From NCBI GenBank assembly GCA_029721435.1, contig CM056582.1, positions 42,986,611 to 43,050,610 of the forward strand: DNA of 64,000 nucleotides, given 5' to 3'. Source of the DNA: Gymnothorax reevesii (taxonomy: Eukaryota > Chordata > Actinopteri > Anguilliformes > Muraenidae). Positions 35,574 to 46,103 of the stretch are shown here, one piece after another (the stretch's first letter is position 1; each line of letters opens with the position of its first letter). The position numbers were made by a program, and so were the translations under genes. The notes under the pieces were generated by a model. It saw only the letters and a list, made by a program, of their open reading frames with translations, had not been told where the DNA came from and did no database searches.

Positions 35574-38500
35574 CTAAGGGACAGCTCCAGAAGTCCCCAA
35601 GGAACCCCGCGCACGAAAATCCGAAATAAGCGAGGGATCCAGAATATCCCGAGAAGGGACCCAGCACCGCTCCTCGGGACCATATCCCTCCCAATCAACC
35701 AAAAACTGGACCCCACGACCTACGCGCCTCTCGGCCAAAATGCGGCGCACGGTATAAACCGGACCGCCCTCAAGCATGCGCGGTGGCGGCGGCGGCGTGT
35801 CTGCGGGTGCCAGGACGCTAGTGCTAACCGGCTTAATCCGTGAGACGTGGAACGCCGGATGTATGCGCAGAGATCTCGGGAGCTTCAACTGGACCGTAAC
35901 CGGATTGATCCTCCGTACAATCTTGAACGGACCGATATAGCGAGGTGCCAGTTTACGGGACTCCACCTTCAACGGGAGATCCCGGGTGGACAGCCAAACT
36001 CTCTGCCCAACCCGATAGGACGGAGCCAAACGACGCTTTCTATCAGCGAAGGATTTTTGTTTGCGCCCCGAGCGCAACAGTGCCGAACGGACCTTAGTCC
36101 AAACAGACCGACAGCGCCGAATGAAGTGGTTAACTGAGGGAATCTCGGAATTGTTCTCATTCTCTGGGAAAAGTGGAGGTTGATAACCCACTTGGGCTTC
36201 AAACGGGGAAAGCCCCGTGGAGGAATTACACAACGAGTTATGAGAATACTCGGCCCAAGCTAAAAATCGACTCCAAGATGAGGGGTTATCTGCCGCCAAA
36301 CATCGGAGAGTGTTCTCGAGAGACTGATTAGTACGTTCCGTCTGCCCGTTGGTCTCAGGGTGAAACCCTGAAGAGAGGCTAACAGTGGCCCCCAACTGTT
36401 TACAAAACGCCTGCCAAAATCTGGCCGTAAACTGCGGGCCTCGGTCAGAAACAACATCCTGCGGGAGCCCATGCAACCGGAACACATTGTTGACCACAAG
36501 ATGCGCTGTCTCCCGTGCTGAAGGCAGCTTGGGTAGTGCGACAAAATGAGCCGCTTTAGAAAAACGGTCGACCACCACCAGAATAACCGTGTTGCCATCA
36601 GAAACAGGCAGCCCCGTAACAAAATCTAAAGCAATATGCGACCAAGGGCGCCTGGGAACGGGCAAAGGTCGCAGCAAACCAGCGGGAGGGAGGTGGGAAG
36701 TCTTATTCCTTGAACAGATGCAACAGGCAGCAACAAACTCCCGAATATCTTTCATCATCTCCGGCCACCAAAATCGTTGGGCCAGGAACTGCTTGGTCCG
36801 ATGGGCCCCCGGGTGCCCCGCCAAGCGGGAAGAGTGTCCCCACTGAAGGACCTGTGACCTAACACCCTGTGGGACAAATAAACAACCAGGAGGCTCCCCC
36901 CCAGGACCGGGATCAGACCTCAACGCCTCCTGAACAACCGCCTCAATCTCCCACTGAATAGGTGCTACGATCTGGGCCGAAGGAATGACAGGCTCTGGGG
37001 AAGGATCGCTATCAGTGCGATCAAACAAACGTGACAGCGCGTCAGGCTTAGTATTCTTAGAGCCTGGGCGGTACTTAAGCGTAAAATCAAAACGGTTAAA
37101 AAACAATGCCCATCGCGCCTGCCGGGAATTACGCCGTTTGGTCTGCTGAATATATTGGAGGTTTTTATGATCAGTCCAAACCACAAAAGGGTGCTCAGCT
37201 CCCTCCAACCAGTGGCGCCACTCCTCGAGCGCCAGCTTGACCGCTAATAACTCCCGGTCACCAATACTATAATTACGTTCGGCGGCGGACAAAGACCGGG
37301 AGAAATACGCACACGGGTGAATCTTATTATCCCAACGTGGGCGCTGGGACAGAATAGCACCCACGCCCACCTCGGAAGCATCTACCTCAACGACAAATGG
37401 GAGGGAGGGATCGGGCAAAACCAAAATCGGCTCCGAGCTAAAACATTTCTTCAATTCCTGAAAAGCTGCGTCTGCTGCAGGGGACCACAAAAACGCAGAG
37501 GAGGTATTCTTTTTAGTGAGCGCAATAATGGGGGCAGCAACCGCGCTGAAATTACGAATAAACCTCCTATAAAAGTTTGCAAAGCCTAGAAAGCGTTGGA
37601 CCTCTTTAACACTCTGCGGCGCAGGCCAATCTCTGACCGCTGCCACCTTGTCTGGGTCCATCCGCACCGAACCCTTAGACACAATGAAGCCCAAAAAGGA
37701 GACAGTCTGGGCGTGGAAAACACATTTCTCGGCTTTAACGAAAAGTTTGGCACGGAGCAGGGCTGCCAGTACACGTCTGACGTGTTGTTTGTGCTCAGAC
37801 AGTGTTGAAGAAAATATCAAAATATCGTCGAGATAAACGAAGACGAATCTCTCCAACATCTCTCTGAGCACGTCATTAACAAATGCCTGGAACACCGAGG
37901 GCGCGTTAACCAGCCCGAACGGCAAGACCCGATATTCGTAGTGCCCGTCATGCGTGTTAAAAGCCGTTTTCCATTCGTCTCCCTCCCGAATGCGAATCAA
38001 GTTATAAGCGTTGCGAAGATCTAGCTTCGTAAAGAATGATGCCTCCTGTAGACGTTCAAACGCGGAACTCATTAATGGAAGGGGATATCGGTTTTTAATA
38101 GTGATCTTATTTAAACCCCTGTAATCAATACAGGGTCTCAGCCCACCATCCTTTTTCCCAACGAAAAAGAATCCCGCTCCGGCAGGGGACGTAGACGGCC
38201 GTATAAAACCATTGGCGAGAGCCTCCTGGATATACTCTCGCATAGCCTTACGCTCAGGTCCTGACAGCGAATACAGCGAACCCCTAGGCGGAGTTGTCCC
38301 AGGATATAGGTTAATCTCGCAGTCGTACGGACGATGCGGGGGTAACGTAGAGGCTCGTTGTTTACTGAATACCTCAGCCAAATCGGCGTAATCCTTAGGA
38401 ACATTCGGAGGCAAGTCGAAGTTCAGGGTAGCCCCAAATTCTTTACCCTGGTCAGAGTCTAATGAATTCGTGACTGATTCCACATCGCTGAAATTCTCCA

Positions 38501-40103
38501 AAAAGTTATCATCCTCTGGCTCTCGCCAGTCAAATTGAGGATCCCATTCTAACCCCTCCTCTGCCCCTTCTTCCAATCTAGGAGGGAACGGAGTAATAAC
38601 CTCCTCAAACTCGCTATCGGTGTCAGCCTGACCCATAGCCTCACGTCCGAAAGAACCATTATCCCTGGTTCTACAATGTGCGCTACACTTGGGACCCCAG
38701 CGAACGATGGGATTAGTCTGTCTCCCCCAGCTGATACAAGGCTCATGCTCCCGTAACCACGAATGCCCCAAGACTATAGGGAAAGTGGGAGACTTGATAA
38801 TGAAAAATCGAACCTCCTCCGAATGACTACCAAAAGAGATGAACATCTCTAATGGTTCAGAAACCTCGGTTATAACTCCCGTTCCAAGCGGGCGACCGTC
38901 CAAAGTTCTGACAGAACGTGATTGTGAAAGTGCAACAGTGGGGACGGCGTGTCTCCTAGCCCACTGAAAATCCATGAAGCAGTCCACTGCGCCCGAGTCA
39001 ACGAACGCTTCAATGGTAAATCTTTTACTCCCCACAGTAATTTCTACGGGGATAAGTGTTCGGAAGGGAAGTTGGGTCTGCCCCTCTAGCGTCCCCTGAA
39101 TCGCTAGAGGGGCTTTTCGTTTCCCCCGTAGTTTAGGGCACTGTGGACGTGTATGACCCGGCTTGTAACAATAAAAGCAGATTATTTTTCTGCTAATGGG
39201 TCTTTTAGACTGACGGTTAAACGAACCATCAACTTGCATGGGCTCAACTGAGGTAGAATCCTTAATGGGTGAACTAGGAGATGAACAATCGCCTTTAGCA
39301 ATCTTAATACCATTGTCAGCCAGCGGAGATTTAATCAGTCTCTCCCGGCTGCGTTCGCGTATGCGATTGTCAATTCGCACAGCAGTACGAACTAAGGAGT
39401 CTAAAGTTGAGCAGGGTTCTAACGTAGCCAGTACATCCTTAATCTCCTCCGTAAGTGCATGGCTAAAAACTGTCATCAGAGGAGCCTCTGGCCAGCCTGT
39501 TTCTGTGGCCAGAGAACGAAATGTAATAGAAAACTCAGCTGCGCTTTCCTTGCCCTGTCTCAAGTGCATTAAACGCGTAGCTGCGTCTTGGCCGCAAATG
39601 TCTTGATCAAAAACAGAAACCATCTCCCTGACAAGAGCCTCTACCGAATTAACAACCGGTGAGTTAGCTCTAATTAGTGGACCGACCCAATTGAGCGCTG
39701 TGCCAGCCAACAAGGACAATATAAAGGCAACTCGAGAGTCCTCATTAACAAAACGTGACGGCTGAGCTTTAAAAAATATCTCACACTGGGCAATAAAATC
39801 CCTACACTTTCCAGCCTCGCCACTGTATCTTTGGGGGAGTTGTAACTTTGGCTCTCGGGGAAAATGTATGGGTTGTGCTTGTGCAAAACTTTGTGGAGCC
39901 TGTGACGTTAGAGGTTTAATACTCTCTGATAATTCTAACAGGGCGCTCTGCTGGTTCTGCAGCGCAGTCTCCTGCACGTGCAGCCTATCAGCCAGATCAG
40001 AGCGCTGATTGATCAGCACAGAAAGTGAATTAGCAAATCCAGCCAACATCTCCTGCTGACTGGCAATAGCTCTCTTAATCTCAGCCACCGCTGACGTCTC
40101 CAT
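35574..40103 (-). CDS. Gag-Pol polyprotein, Ty3/gypsy chromovirus, apparently intact
   Basis: The single 1509-codon frame encodes every domain for retrotransposition in the cytoplasm and nucleus. A coiled-coil-like N-terminus covers about residues 1-65, with Gag at about 80-250. A CX2CX4HX4C zinc knuckle (C309, C312, H317, C322) follows, then a protease with DSGA at 369-372. Reverse transcriptase carries D695 and YLDD at 757-760. RNase H has D908, E951 and D978. Integrase has an HHCC finger (H1090, H1097, C1127, C1130) and the catalytic triad D1160, D1220, E1256 with 35-residue spacing. A GPF-type module lies near 1390 and a chromodomain at about 1449-1490 ([12 protein letters not shown]). 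The ATG lies 16 bases inside the 5' LTR. No stop, frameshift or missing catalytic residue was seen. Gag and Pol share one frame, as in Tf1, so Gag excess would have to be set after translation. Activity itself is not shown. Confidence 0.95.
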   Translation of the reverse strand: METSAVAEIKRAIASQQEMLAGFANSLSVLINQRSDLADRLHVQETALQNQQSALLELSESIKPLTSQAPQSFAQAQPIHFPREPKLQLPQRYSGEAGKCRDFIAQCEIFFKAQPSRFVNEDSRVAFILSLLAGTALNWVGPLIRANSPVVNSVEALVREMVSVFDQDICGQDAATRLMHLRQGKESAAEFSITFRSLATETGWPEAPLMTVFSHALTEEIKDVLATLEPCSTLDSLVRTAVRIDNRIRERSRERLIKSPLADNGIKIAKGDCSSPSSPIKDSTSVEPMQVDGSFNRQSKRPISRKIICFYCYKPGHTRPQCPKLRGKRKAPLAIQGTLEGQTQLPFRTLIPVEITVGSKRFTIEAFVDSGAVDCFMDFQWARRHAVPTVALSQSRSVRTLDGRPLGTGVITEVSEPLEMFISFGSHSEEVRFFIIKSPTFPIVLGHSWLREHEPCISWGRQTNPIVRWGPKCSAHCRTRDNGSFGREAMGQADTDSEFEEVITPFPPRLEEGAEEGLEWDPQFDWREPEDDNFLENFSDVESVTNSLDSDQGKEFGATLNFDLPPNVPKDYADLAEVFSKQRASTLPPHRPYDCEINLYPGTTPPRGSLYSLSGPERKAMREYIQEALANGFIRPSTSPAGAGFFFVGKKDGGLRPCIDYRGLNKITIKNRYPLPLMSSAFERLQEASFFTKLDLRNAYNLIRIREGDEWKTAFNTHDGHYEYRVLPFGLVNAPSVFQAFVNDVLREMLERFVFVYLDDILIFSSTLSEHKQHVRRVLAALLRAKLFVKAEKCVFHAQTVSFLGFIVSKGSVRMDPDKVAAVRDWPAPQSVKEVQRFLGFANFYRRFIRNFSAVAAPIIALTKKNTSSAFLWSPAADAAFQELKKCFSSEPILVLPDPSLPFVVEVDASEVGVGAILSQRPRWDNKIHPCAYFSRSLSAAERNYSIGDRELLAVKLALEEWRHWLEGAEHPFVVWTDHKNLQYIQQTKRRNSRQARWALFFNRFDFTLKYRPGSKNTKPDALSRLFDRTDSDPSPEPVIPSAQIVAPIQWEIEAVVQEALRSDPGPGGEPPGCLFVPQGVRSQVLQWGHSSRLAGHPGAHRTKQFLAQRFWWPEMMKDIREFVAACCICSRNKTSHLPPAGLLRPLPVPRRPWSHIALDFVTGLPVSDGNTVILVVVDRFSKAAHFVALPKLPSARETAHLVVNNVFRLHGLPQDVVSDRGPQFTARFWQAFCKQLGATVSLSSGFHPETNGQTERTNQSLENTLRCLAADNPSSWSRFLAWAEYSHNSLCNSSTGLSPFEAQVGYQPPLFPENENNSEIPSVNHFIRRCRSVWTKVRSALLRSGRKQKSFADRKRRLAPSYRVGQRVWLSTRDLPLKVESRKLAPRYIGPFKIVRRINPVTVQLKLPRSLRIHPAFHVSRIKPVSTSVLAPADTPPPPPRMLEGGPVYTVRRILAERRVGRGVQFLVDWEGYGPEERCWVPSRDILDPSLISDFRARGSLGTSGAVP

Positions 40104-40107
40104 TGTG

Positions 40108-40117
40108 GCTGGAGTGT
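40108..40117 (-). promoter_or_regulatory. Primer-binding site, predicted self-priming
   Basis: In element sense acactccagc begins two bases inside the 5' LTR, where the minus-strand primer must bind. Its exact reverse complement, gctggagtgt, lies in the LTR at 40404-40413, close to the predicted transcript start. I do not recognise a tRNA 3' end here. The arrangement matches the Tf1/sushi self-priming mechanism, in which the RNA's own 5' end is the primer. Confidence 0.75.
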
Positions 40118-40119
40118 AC

Positions 40120-40563
40120 TGTAATGGCGTGGAGGTGTTGGACGCCAGGAGCAGTGGCTCGAAATAAAAGATAGATGCAGCAAAGTGCTAAACCTGAACA
40201 AAAAGGAAATATATGGGCTCGCGCTACCCACGGGCCTAACGCCTGACCGTGGAAGTCAACAGGCGAGCTCAAAACTAAGTACCAGGCAGCGAAAAAACCT
40301 GCCTATACTCTCGCTTCTCACATTAATAATATAATGCAGCTAAATTCCTGCCTATTCTCTCTTCTCAAACAACCTTACCGGCTCAAGTGTCAAAAGCATA
40401 CTGACACTCCAGCAACCCGAACGAGGAAAGGCAGGAGCTTAAATAGAGTCTGGGCGACGCCCCCAATTAATGCCAGCTGGCTAAGGAATCCGATGGTGAG
40501 CGAAACGATATCGTCCCGGACGAGAGCAACAAAAGGAGCCCACAAGGCTCCCAAACCATGACA
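40120..40563 (-). repeat. 5' LTR of the chromovirus (promoter-bearing copy)
   Basis: This is the 444-bp terminal repeat upstream of gag-pol in element sense. A TATA-like tatttaag lies at 40438-40445. About 32 bases downstream is the decamer gctggagtgt (40413-40404), which is complementary to the primer-binding site. Confidence 0.95.
40438..40445 (-). promoter_or_regulatory. LTR TATA-like box
   Basis: In element sense tatttaag lies about 32 bases before the decamer that would form the transcript's 5' end. The sister-family solo LTR has ctatataag at the equivalent place. Confidence 0.7.
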
Positions 40564-40568
40564 GAAAG

Positions 40569-40962
40569 TAATTATGCAGTTGAGGATCAGAGGCTCATGG
40601 CAAGTCATTTAAATATCCCGTGATTCGGGCGTTACCGTTTGGGCAATGTTTGGCTTTAGGAAGTTTAGTGGCGATTAGATTAAACAGGTCTAGTAGTAAA
40701 TAAACCTGGCTATGTCTTGAGAAATTCAACCAAATTATCAATGAAATTTGTTTGTTGATTTGATAACTATGGGGTGACCTCTTACTTCTAGATAGCTTTT
40801 GTCATTTAATATATAAAATTATCATCTAAAAAATGCATTTTTGCGTTTACTTGCATTGTCTTTGTCTTATATTAAATTTAGCTTGATGATATGAAACGTG
40901 ACAAAATGTCCAAAAACAGCTGCAATCTAGAAGGTGGTTTATTCTGACTCATAGCCTTGTGG
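40569..40962 (+). other. nrxn1: nrxn1 intron, nothing recognised
   Basis: This is AT-rich sequence between the retrotransposon and the tandem repeat. No element or gene was seen. Confidence 0.6.
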
Positions 40963-41392
40963 GAATGTATATATGTGTGAATGTGTGTATGTGTGAATGC
41001 GTGTATGTGTGAATATGTGTATGTGTGAATGTGTATATGAGTGAATGTATATATGTGTCAATATGTATATGAGTGAATGTATATATGTGTGAATGTGTAC
41101 ATGAGTGAATGTATATATGTGTCAATGTGTATATGAGTGAATGTATAGGTGTGTGAATCTGTATATGAGTGAATGTATATTTGTGTGAATGTGTGTATGA
41201 GTGAATTTGTATATGTGTGAATGTGTATATGTGTGAATATGTGTATTAGTGAATGTGTATATGAGTGAATGTATATATGTGTGAATGTGCATATGAGTGA
41301 ATGTATATATGTGTGAATGTGTATATGACTGAATGTGTATATGTGTGAATGTGTATATGAGTGAATGTCTATATGTATGAATGTGTGTATGT
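40963..41392 (+). repeat. Tandem repeat of roughly 14-bp units (tgaatgtgtatatg-like)
   Basis: About 430 bp of alternating tgtatatatgtgtgaa and tgtatatgagtgaa units form a 14-16 bp repeat with a visible two-unit period. A minus-strand open frame through it (His/Thr/Ile repeats) is a by-product of the low complexity. Confidence 0.9.
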
Positions 41393-41884
41393 AGTCTGTG
41401 CTGCTGCTGTTTGGGCAAAAAGCACAACAGATCCATCACTACCATTGGTTCAAATCAAGAAACAAAGCCAAAATAGTTATTTCCACATTTCAGGGGTTCA
41501 ATGGTAGGCCTTAATTTTTGCTTTATTTTTTAGGGCCGTGTATCAAATCAAAGTCTGAAATGCTGAATTTGAAAAGGCACAGTTCCTGAAATTCCTGAAG
41601 AAATTTTGTTGGTTTGCTTTTAACTAAACTTGCAGGAGTATTATCAGTTCAAAAGTAGTGATTGTTGTGGACGATGTAATCAGAATTATAGCAGCTGCCC
41701 ACGAGTAATAGAAATAGTGGTCATAGTTGTATTTGGCCTAATGCCATTTGGGATATTAATGAGTCATTCTTGCTATTTTATATGTAATAGCTGTAGAGTT
41801 ATACATATGCTATAAAGTTCATAGGTACAGAAAGCCATGCCTAATCTATTTCAGTCTACCAACACACATAAATATTTGATTCAC
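41393..41884 (+). other. nrxn1: nrxn1 intron, nothing recognised
   Basis: No structure could be supported between the tandem repeat and the TTAA-flanked element. Confidence 0.6.
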
Positions 41885-41888
41885 TTAA

Positions 41889-42533
41889 CCCTTTGAGCGC
41901 TAATGTAAGATAATCAAAACCAGATGCTGTTGAAAACCTATAATGTGGCAAATTGTTTAAAAGAGCTCCCGCAGGGGAGGAATTTAGACAAGTTGCCACA
42001 TGATAGTGTGATGGATGGTGAGTTTGAGACGCCAAACGCAGTGGCCAGAAATAAAGGAGGACACAGGAAAGGAGGCAGAAGGGAGAGAGGGAAACAAACA
42101 CAACAGGAGAGCGAGAATCGCGCTTCCAACAGACCAAGATGTAGTCCGAGGCCAGGAAGCAAGGCGACCTCGACTGGATGAACAGAAAGAGGAACACGCA
42201 GAAAGATTCCCTTACTAACTAGAACTCTTCCTCAAATATGCAGCTAAACCCTAACAGCTCTCTTAGCGGACTTTATACCTTAGCAGCTAAAGTGCGAAAC
42301 ATAGCACTGACACTCTAGCAAGGGAAGTGAGGCAGAACTAGGGCTTATATAGAATCCGGGCGACGCTCCCAATTATTGCCAGCTGGCCCAAGAATTTGAT
42401 TGAGAGTAAAACGATGTTGTCCCGGACGAGAGCAGCAAAGAAAGCTCTCAAATCCACCAAACCATGACAGATAGGTTTTCAACAGCTTAGGATGATTTTT
42501 AATTCCTTGAAAATGCATTCAGCGCTCAAAGGG
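41889..42533. mobile_element. piggyBac-type MITE, copy 2, split by a solo LTR
   Basis: The ends ccctttgagcgct and agcgctcaaaggg are exact inverted repeats, flanked by TTAA at 41885-41888 and 42534-42537. Without the inserted LTR and one copy of its target duplication, the element is about 177 bp. It shows the same inner palindrome (ctgttgaaaacctat / ataggttttcaacag) as the copies at 2059 and 62308. It is non-coding. Confidence 0.9.
42007..42469 (-). mobile_element. Solo LTR of a sister gypsy family
   Basis: The 463-bp tgt...aca segment is flanked by the 5-bp duplication gatag (42002-42006 and 42470-42474). It shares ordered blocks with the chromovirus LTR at 35118/40120: ataaa near the start, cactgacactc, gggcgacgc, ccagctggc, gtcccggacgagagca and aaaccatgaca. 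It is clearly diverged, so it belongs to a related family and not to the same insertion burst. A single LTR with intact target duplication is the expected product of LTR-LTR recombination. A TATA box reads ctatataag in element sense (near 42351). Confidence 0.9.
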
Positions 42534-42537
42534 TTAA

Positions 42538-43325
42538 GTGTAAAAACAGACTTATGGTAGTGGTCTTTATGATGTGATCGCCCCGTATATGCATGAGCGA
42601 GTTAAGCGAAGCAGGTGCAGCGTAGGGATCATACTCTCCTGTGACCAGTGACCAGAGCCTGCAGGTGAATGCTGAGGCGGAGGTGGGTTGAGTCACAGCA
42701 GTATGTAGCTAGCAGCAAGCAGCAGCAGGGTGGAGGAGCGAAAGGTGAATGTGTGAGCTTTGCTGGTTTAAATAGGCTGCCACACTGGTGTAAAACATAG
42801 CTGAGGCTGACCTGAGCCCATGACAGCAGTACAACTCGAGCTTGCTGCTGGATCTAGCTTACGAGTCTGCTGTATTTAAAGCAATTCAACAGCAATGAGA
42901 GAGCTTTTCTCATACCAGGAGCCATGCCAAAAAAGGAAAATTGGCTGAAAGGCTTGGCTGTAAGTGGTGCTAAATTGTAAAAAAATAGTCTCTACTGTCT
43001 ATTTTATATGTTTTATTTCAAATTTTAATTTGGATAACTAAGGCATTGTAGTTGCTTTACCACTTTGTAATGTTTATGATAAAGGCATTATCATAAATTG
43101 ACAAAAAATGAATGACTGTGTCATGATTTCATTTCTGAAATGTTGTCATATGTGGCTTCATAATCCCGGCTCATGAAAAGTACTGCATTTGAATGATTCA
43201 ACATTTAATTCAGTCGAGTGCACTGAAATGTTTTTTGCCATATGTACTTGGGCATAGCTTATTCAGGCAAATAACTCAAGATAATACCGTCGTTCTTTCG
43301 TATTAAAACTCTCAACCATATCCAG
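42538..43325 (+). other. nrxn1: nrxn1 intron; possible unclassified repeat
   Basis: The GC-richer stretch 42580-42860, with agcagcaagcagcagcaggg and a tttaaatagg TATA-like word, looks unlike the surrounding intron. It may be a further LTR-like fragment, but no termini were found. Confidence 0.3.
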
Positions 43326-43582
43326 CACTGCTCTACTGGTTTGTAAGGTGGGATATTTAAACTGCTCTGTTGCTCGTCCTCTGCCGCAAAAATGCCTTAG
43401 CCTCCTGCTATGCTGTTCCACCCTCTGCTGCTGCTTGTTAACACTGTCTGCAACTGCATTGCTTTCGCCTGCAGCAAGTTAACATCCCACCTCCCCCAGC
43501 GTGACCCTGTGGGCTCAGAATTTTTCCCCTGAGTTTGGGGAATATCCTGTCAACCCCTGCACTTTTCTTCCTCAAGCTCAGT
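43326..43582 (+). repeat. Second member of the dispersed pair with 4561-4832
   Basis: The shared ordered words include cactgctc, ctctgctgctgc, aacatcccacc, gtgggctc, atatcctg, and ctcaagct at the end. The class is unknown and no coding potential is convincing. Confidence 0.5.
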
Positions 43583-46103
43583 AAGATGCACAGCATGCAA
43601 GGGCAGAGCTGAGATAGCAAACTATCATTGTATCAATTTTTGAATGCAGAACTTAACTACTTGCAGATGAGATGGCTCGCTGAACTTTAGTCACTGACTG
43701 TGTTGATCCTAGTACGTTTTGACTGTTTCACCATGATTCTAAAATCTTCATTTTAGAAAATTTGCTAAATGCACAACCTGAAAAATATTCCCCCCACACA
43801 AACACAATTCGCATAGAATTCTTATTAGCAGTCCGGACCATTTTGCCCACGTAGTCATGTCATTTTTTTACCACTTTGGAGAAAGTACCTGTTTTTCTCT
43901 CAAGGCTAGTGGTTCTAAAATTCTGACTCAGATTTAAAATCAAATGCTGATAACCATTACACAACACTGGACCGCTGAAGAAACCTGAGTCCTCCTGCTT
44001 TATGTAATAGAATGTTCTCTAAGAGCTGCTTCAGTTCGAGAATGAAGAACTAACTTCAATGTATATCTTCTTACATGCTTGCAATCACTGGAGTGGGTTT
44101 GGAACATGTTATACTGCCTTGACTGCTGCTCTATACCTCCCAAATGTGAATGGTTTTAGTGGGCCAATCTCAAGTTTTGTCATCATCTTTGTTCAATACA
44201 ACAGTATTGTCTTTAAAATATTCAAGCTGAGTTAGTCTGAAGCTGCCACAATCATAACATGAAGCGTAAGAAGCTCACATCCTGCAGAAGCAATGTTTCC
44301 ACTGAATTATTGATGACAGGCCCCTTATTTTTGGAAATATCCTTTCCACCAATGAATTTACTTCTTTACTTCTGTGTTTGTCATACAACCATTGTCCAGT
44401 CCTTTCACAGGCACAAAACCCTTCCTGTTTCATAGCAGTTCTTTAATGAAGTCTGGGCTCTAATTGGCCCTGTTAAAGAGGTCATGGTCAACATACAGTA
44501 TGACTCAGGAAAGAAGGAATAATTCCACTGGTAACTGCAGATTACTTCATGAAATGATCATGTTCAGAGGTATGGTCAACAAAATGAAAGAAAAAGTCCA
44601 TTGCGTTGCTTGAGATTTCAGTGGTCAATGCGATTATTTGATTGCATTGATTTTGTAGTGAGGGTATTTTATTGATGTGAGAGTTGGTTTTCCCTGGTCC
44701 TCCGATAATGAATTGGACCTATTCTGAAGACAGAGTGCCAGGCTCAGGGATTATAAGGCTGATATTGATGATGCCATAAAACTGCCAATACAGTCCAACT
44801 TATTAAGCAAACGGTGTAAGGCTGCACCCGTATGTTTAATTTACTATGCTGAACCTCATACTACTCCTGAACTCCTCAACCCTTCCCAACACCCAGGGTG
44901 GTGTACTGTGCCATGACCAGAGAGGATTACCGACGGAATTCAGTCAAACTCAACTGATTTATGAACTCACTGGAGCAGAGAGAGGAATAGAGGAACTGGA
45001 GAATTAGAGAGGAGAGAGAGAGAGATGGAGAGAGAGAAAGACTTCATGAAGACCTTTATTTAACATTCTGTCATAGCAAGTGTATTGTAAGGGAGACAGA
45101 TTATTAGATGTACACTGTGGGCCTAATTTATCTCGACGTTTCACATGTGCAAAACCTTTTATCATGTTCGAGACTACAGTGTTAGCACAGGGAATGATTG
45201 GTGCAAAACAAATGCCATGGCCAGTTTCCAAACAAAATATTTATTTTGCCTTTGTTAAGAGGTATTGTAGAAGTTAAAGGTCAGAGTCAAGAAGATCCTT
45301 AGATGAGAAAAAACCACACAAAAAAGTGGAACTCCATTGAAAGACATATACTGATGTTCGTGCTGTTAGGGCAATTCGTCACCAAATGTACTAATGTATA
45401 AATAATTTTTGGGACCGATGGAAGGACAGGGTGGAAGGATTTCCCTAAAGTAGAGATTTTCTTTTACTCAGTAAGCATGAGTAGTAATATCAGTGTTGCT
45501 GACACCATGCCGTTAAAAATAATATACTTTAAATAACCTCGGTTTTTACTGCTGCATGAATGAAATGTGCAGTTAACTCAGATTTCTTCATATTTACTGT
45601 ATCTCTCTTATCTTAATATCTTTTGGTAATCAAGAATCTTCCTGAGATGCATTATAAGCTTGGTACTTTATTCTACTCACTTTCTCAAAAAAATAAGTTC
45701 CACCAGGTATTAAACACTTGTAATAGAGAAATTACATGAGTAATAAGGCCACTGCATGCTGTGCAGAGCCAGTTTTTATATGACTGTCCAGTACATGCCT
45801 CAGGCCCATTTTAACTTTTGTCAGAACCTAATGGCTGAGTGTTGTCACACGTACAATGGTGTAGTATATAATATTATAGATGCTGGTACAATTGAAAGCA
45901 AGGAATGATTAAGTGAGGTATATTAAGCATGAAATATAATAAAACTAAAGTAACAGGAACAGGAATCCAAACACCAGCACAGAGAGGATAAACCCAACAG
46001 TTTTTGTTGACTTTTGTGAACGGCTAGAACTTTCTACGAGATCAATTAATTTCCGTTTGCTTTAGTTGTTGTTTTTCAGTTGCGCAAAAAAGCAGACTCC
46101 CTT
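43583..46103 (+). other. nrxn1: nrxn1 intron, nothing recognised
   Basis: No repeat or gene could be supported. A short agag run lies near 45008-45040. Confidence 0.5.

Larger units (their letters stand above)
35118..40563 (-). mobile_element. Complete Ty3/gypsy chromovirus LTR retrotransposon
   Basis: The element is 5446 bp long with 444-bp LTRs at 35118-35561 and 40120-40563. The 5-bp target duplication gaaag lies at 35113-35117 and 40564-40568. By eye the LTRs differ at two positions (gataata/aataata and aagcgtc/aagtgtc). One uninterrupted gag-pol frame ending in a chromodomain runs on the minus strand, antisense to nrxn1. The intact frame, exact duplication and near-identical LTRs indicate a recent insertion. 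Single-frame gag-pol, a chromodomain and a self-complementary primer site place it near the Tf1/sushi group of vertebrate and fungal chromoviruses. Lineage placement is an inference from these traits. Confidence 0.97.

Noticed and set aside
35847..39886. Many plus- and minus-strand frames of 60-120 codons overlapping the gag-pol region
   Set aside because: They are alternative-frame shadows of the intact gag-pol frame.
41122..41445. 107-codon minus-strand frame rich in His, Thr, Ile and Tyr
   Set aside because: It is produced by the 14-16 bp tandem repeat and is low complexity.
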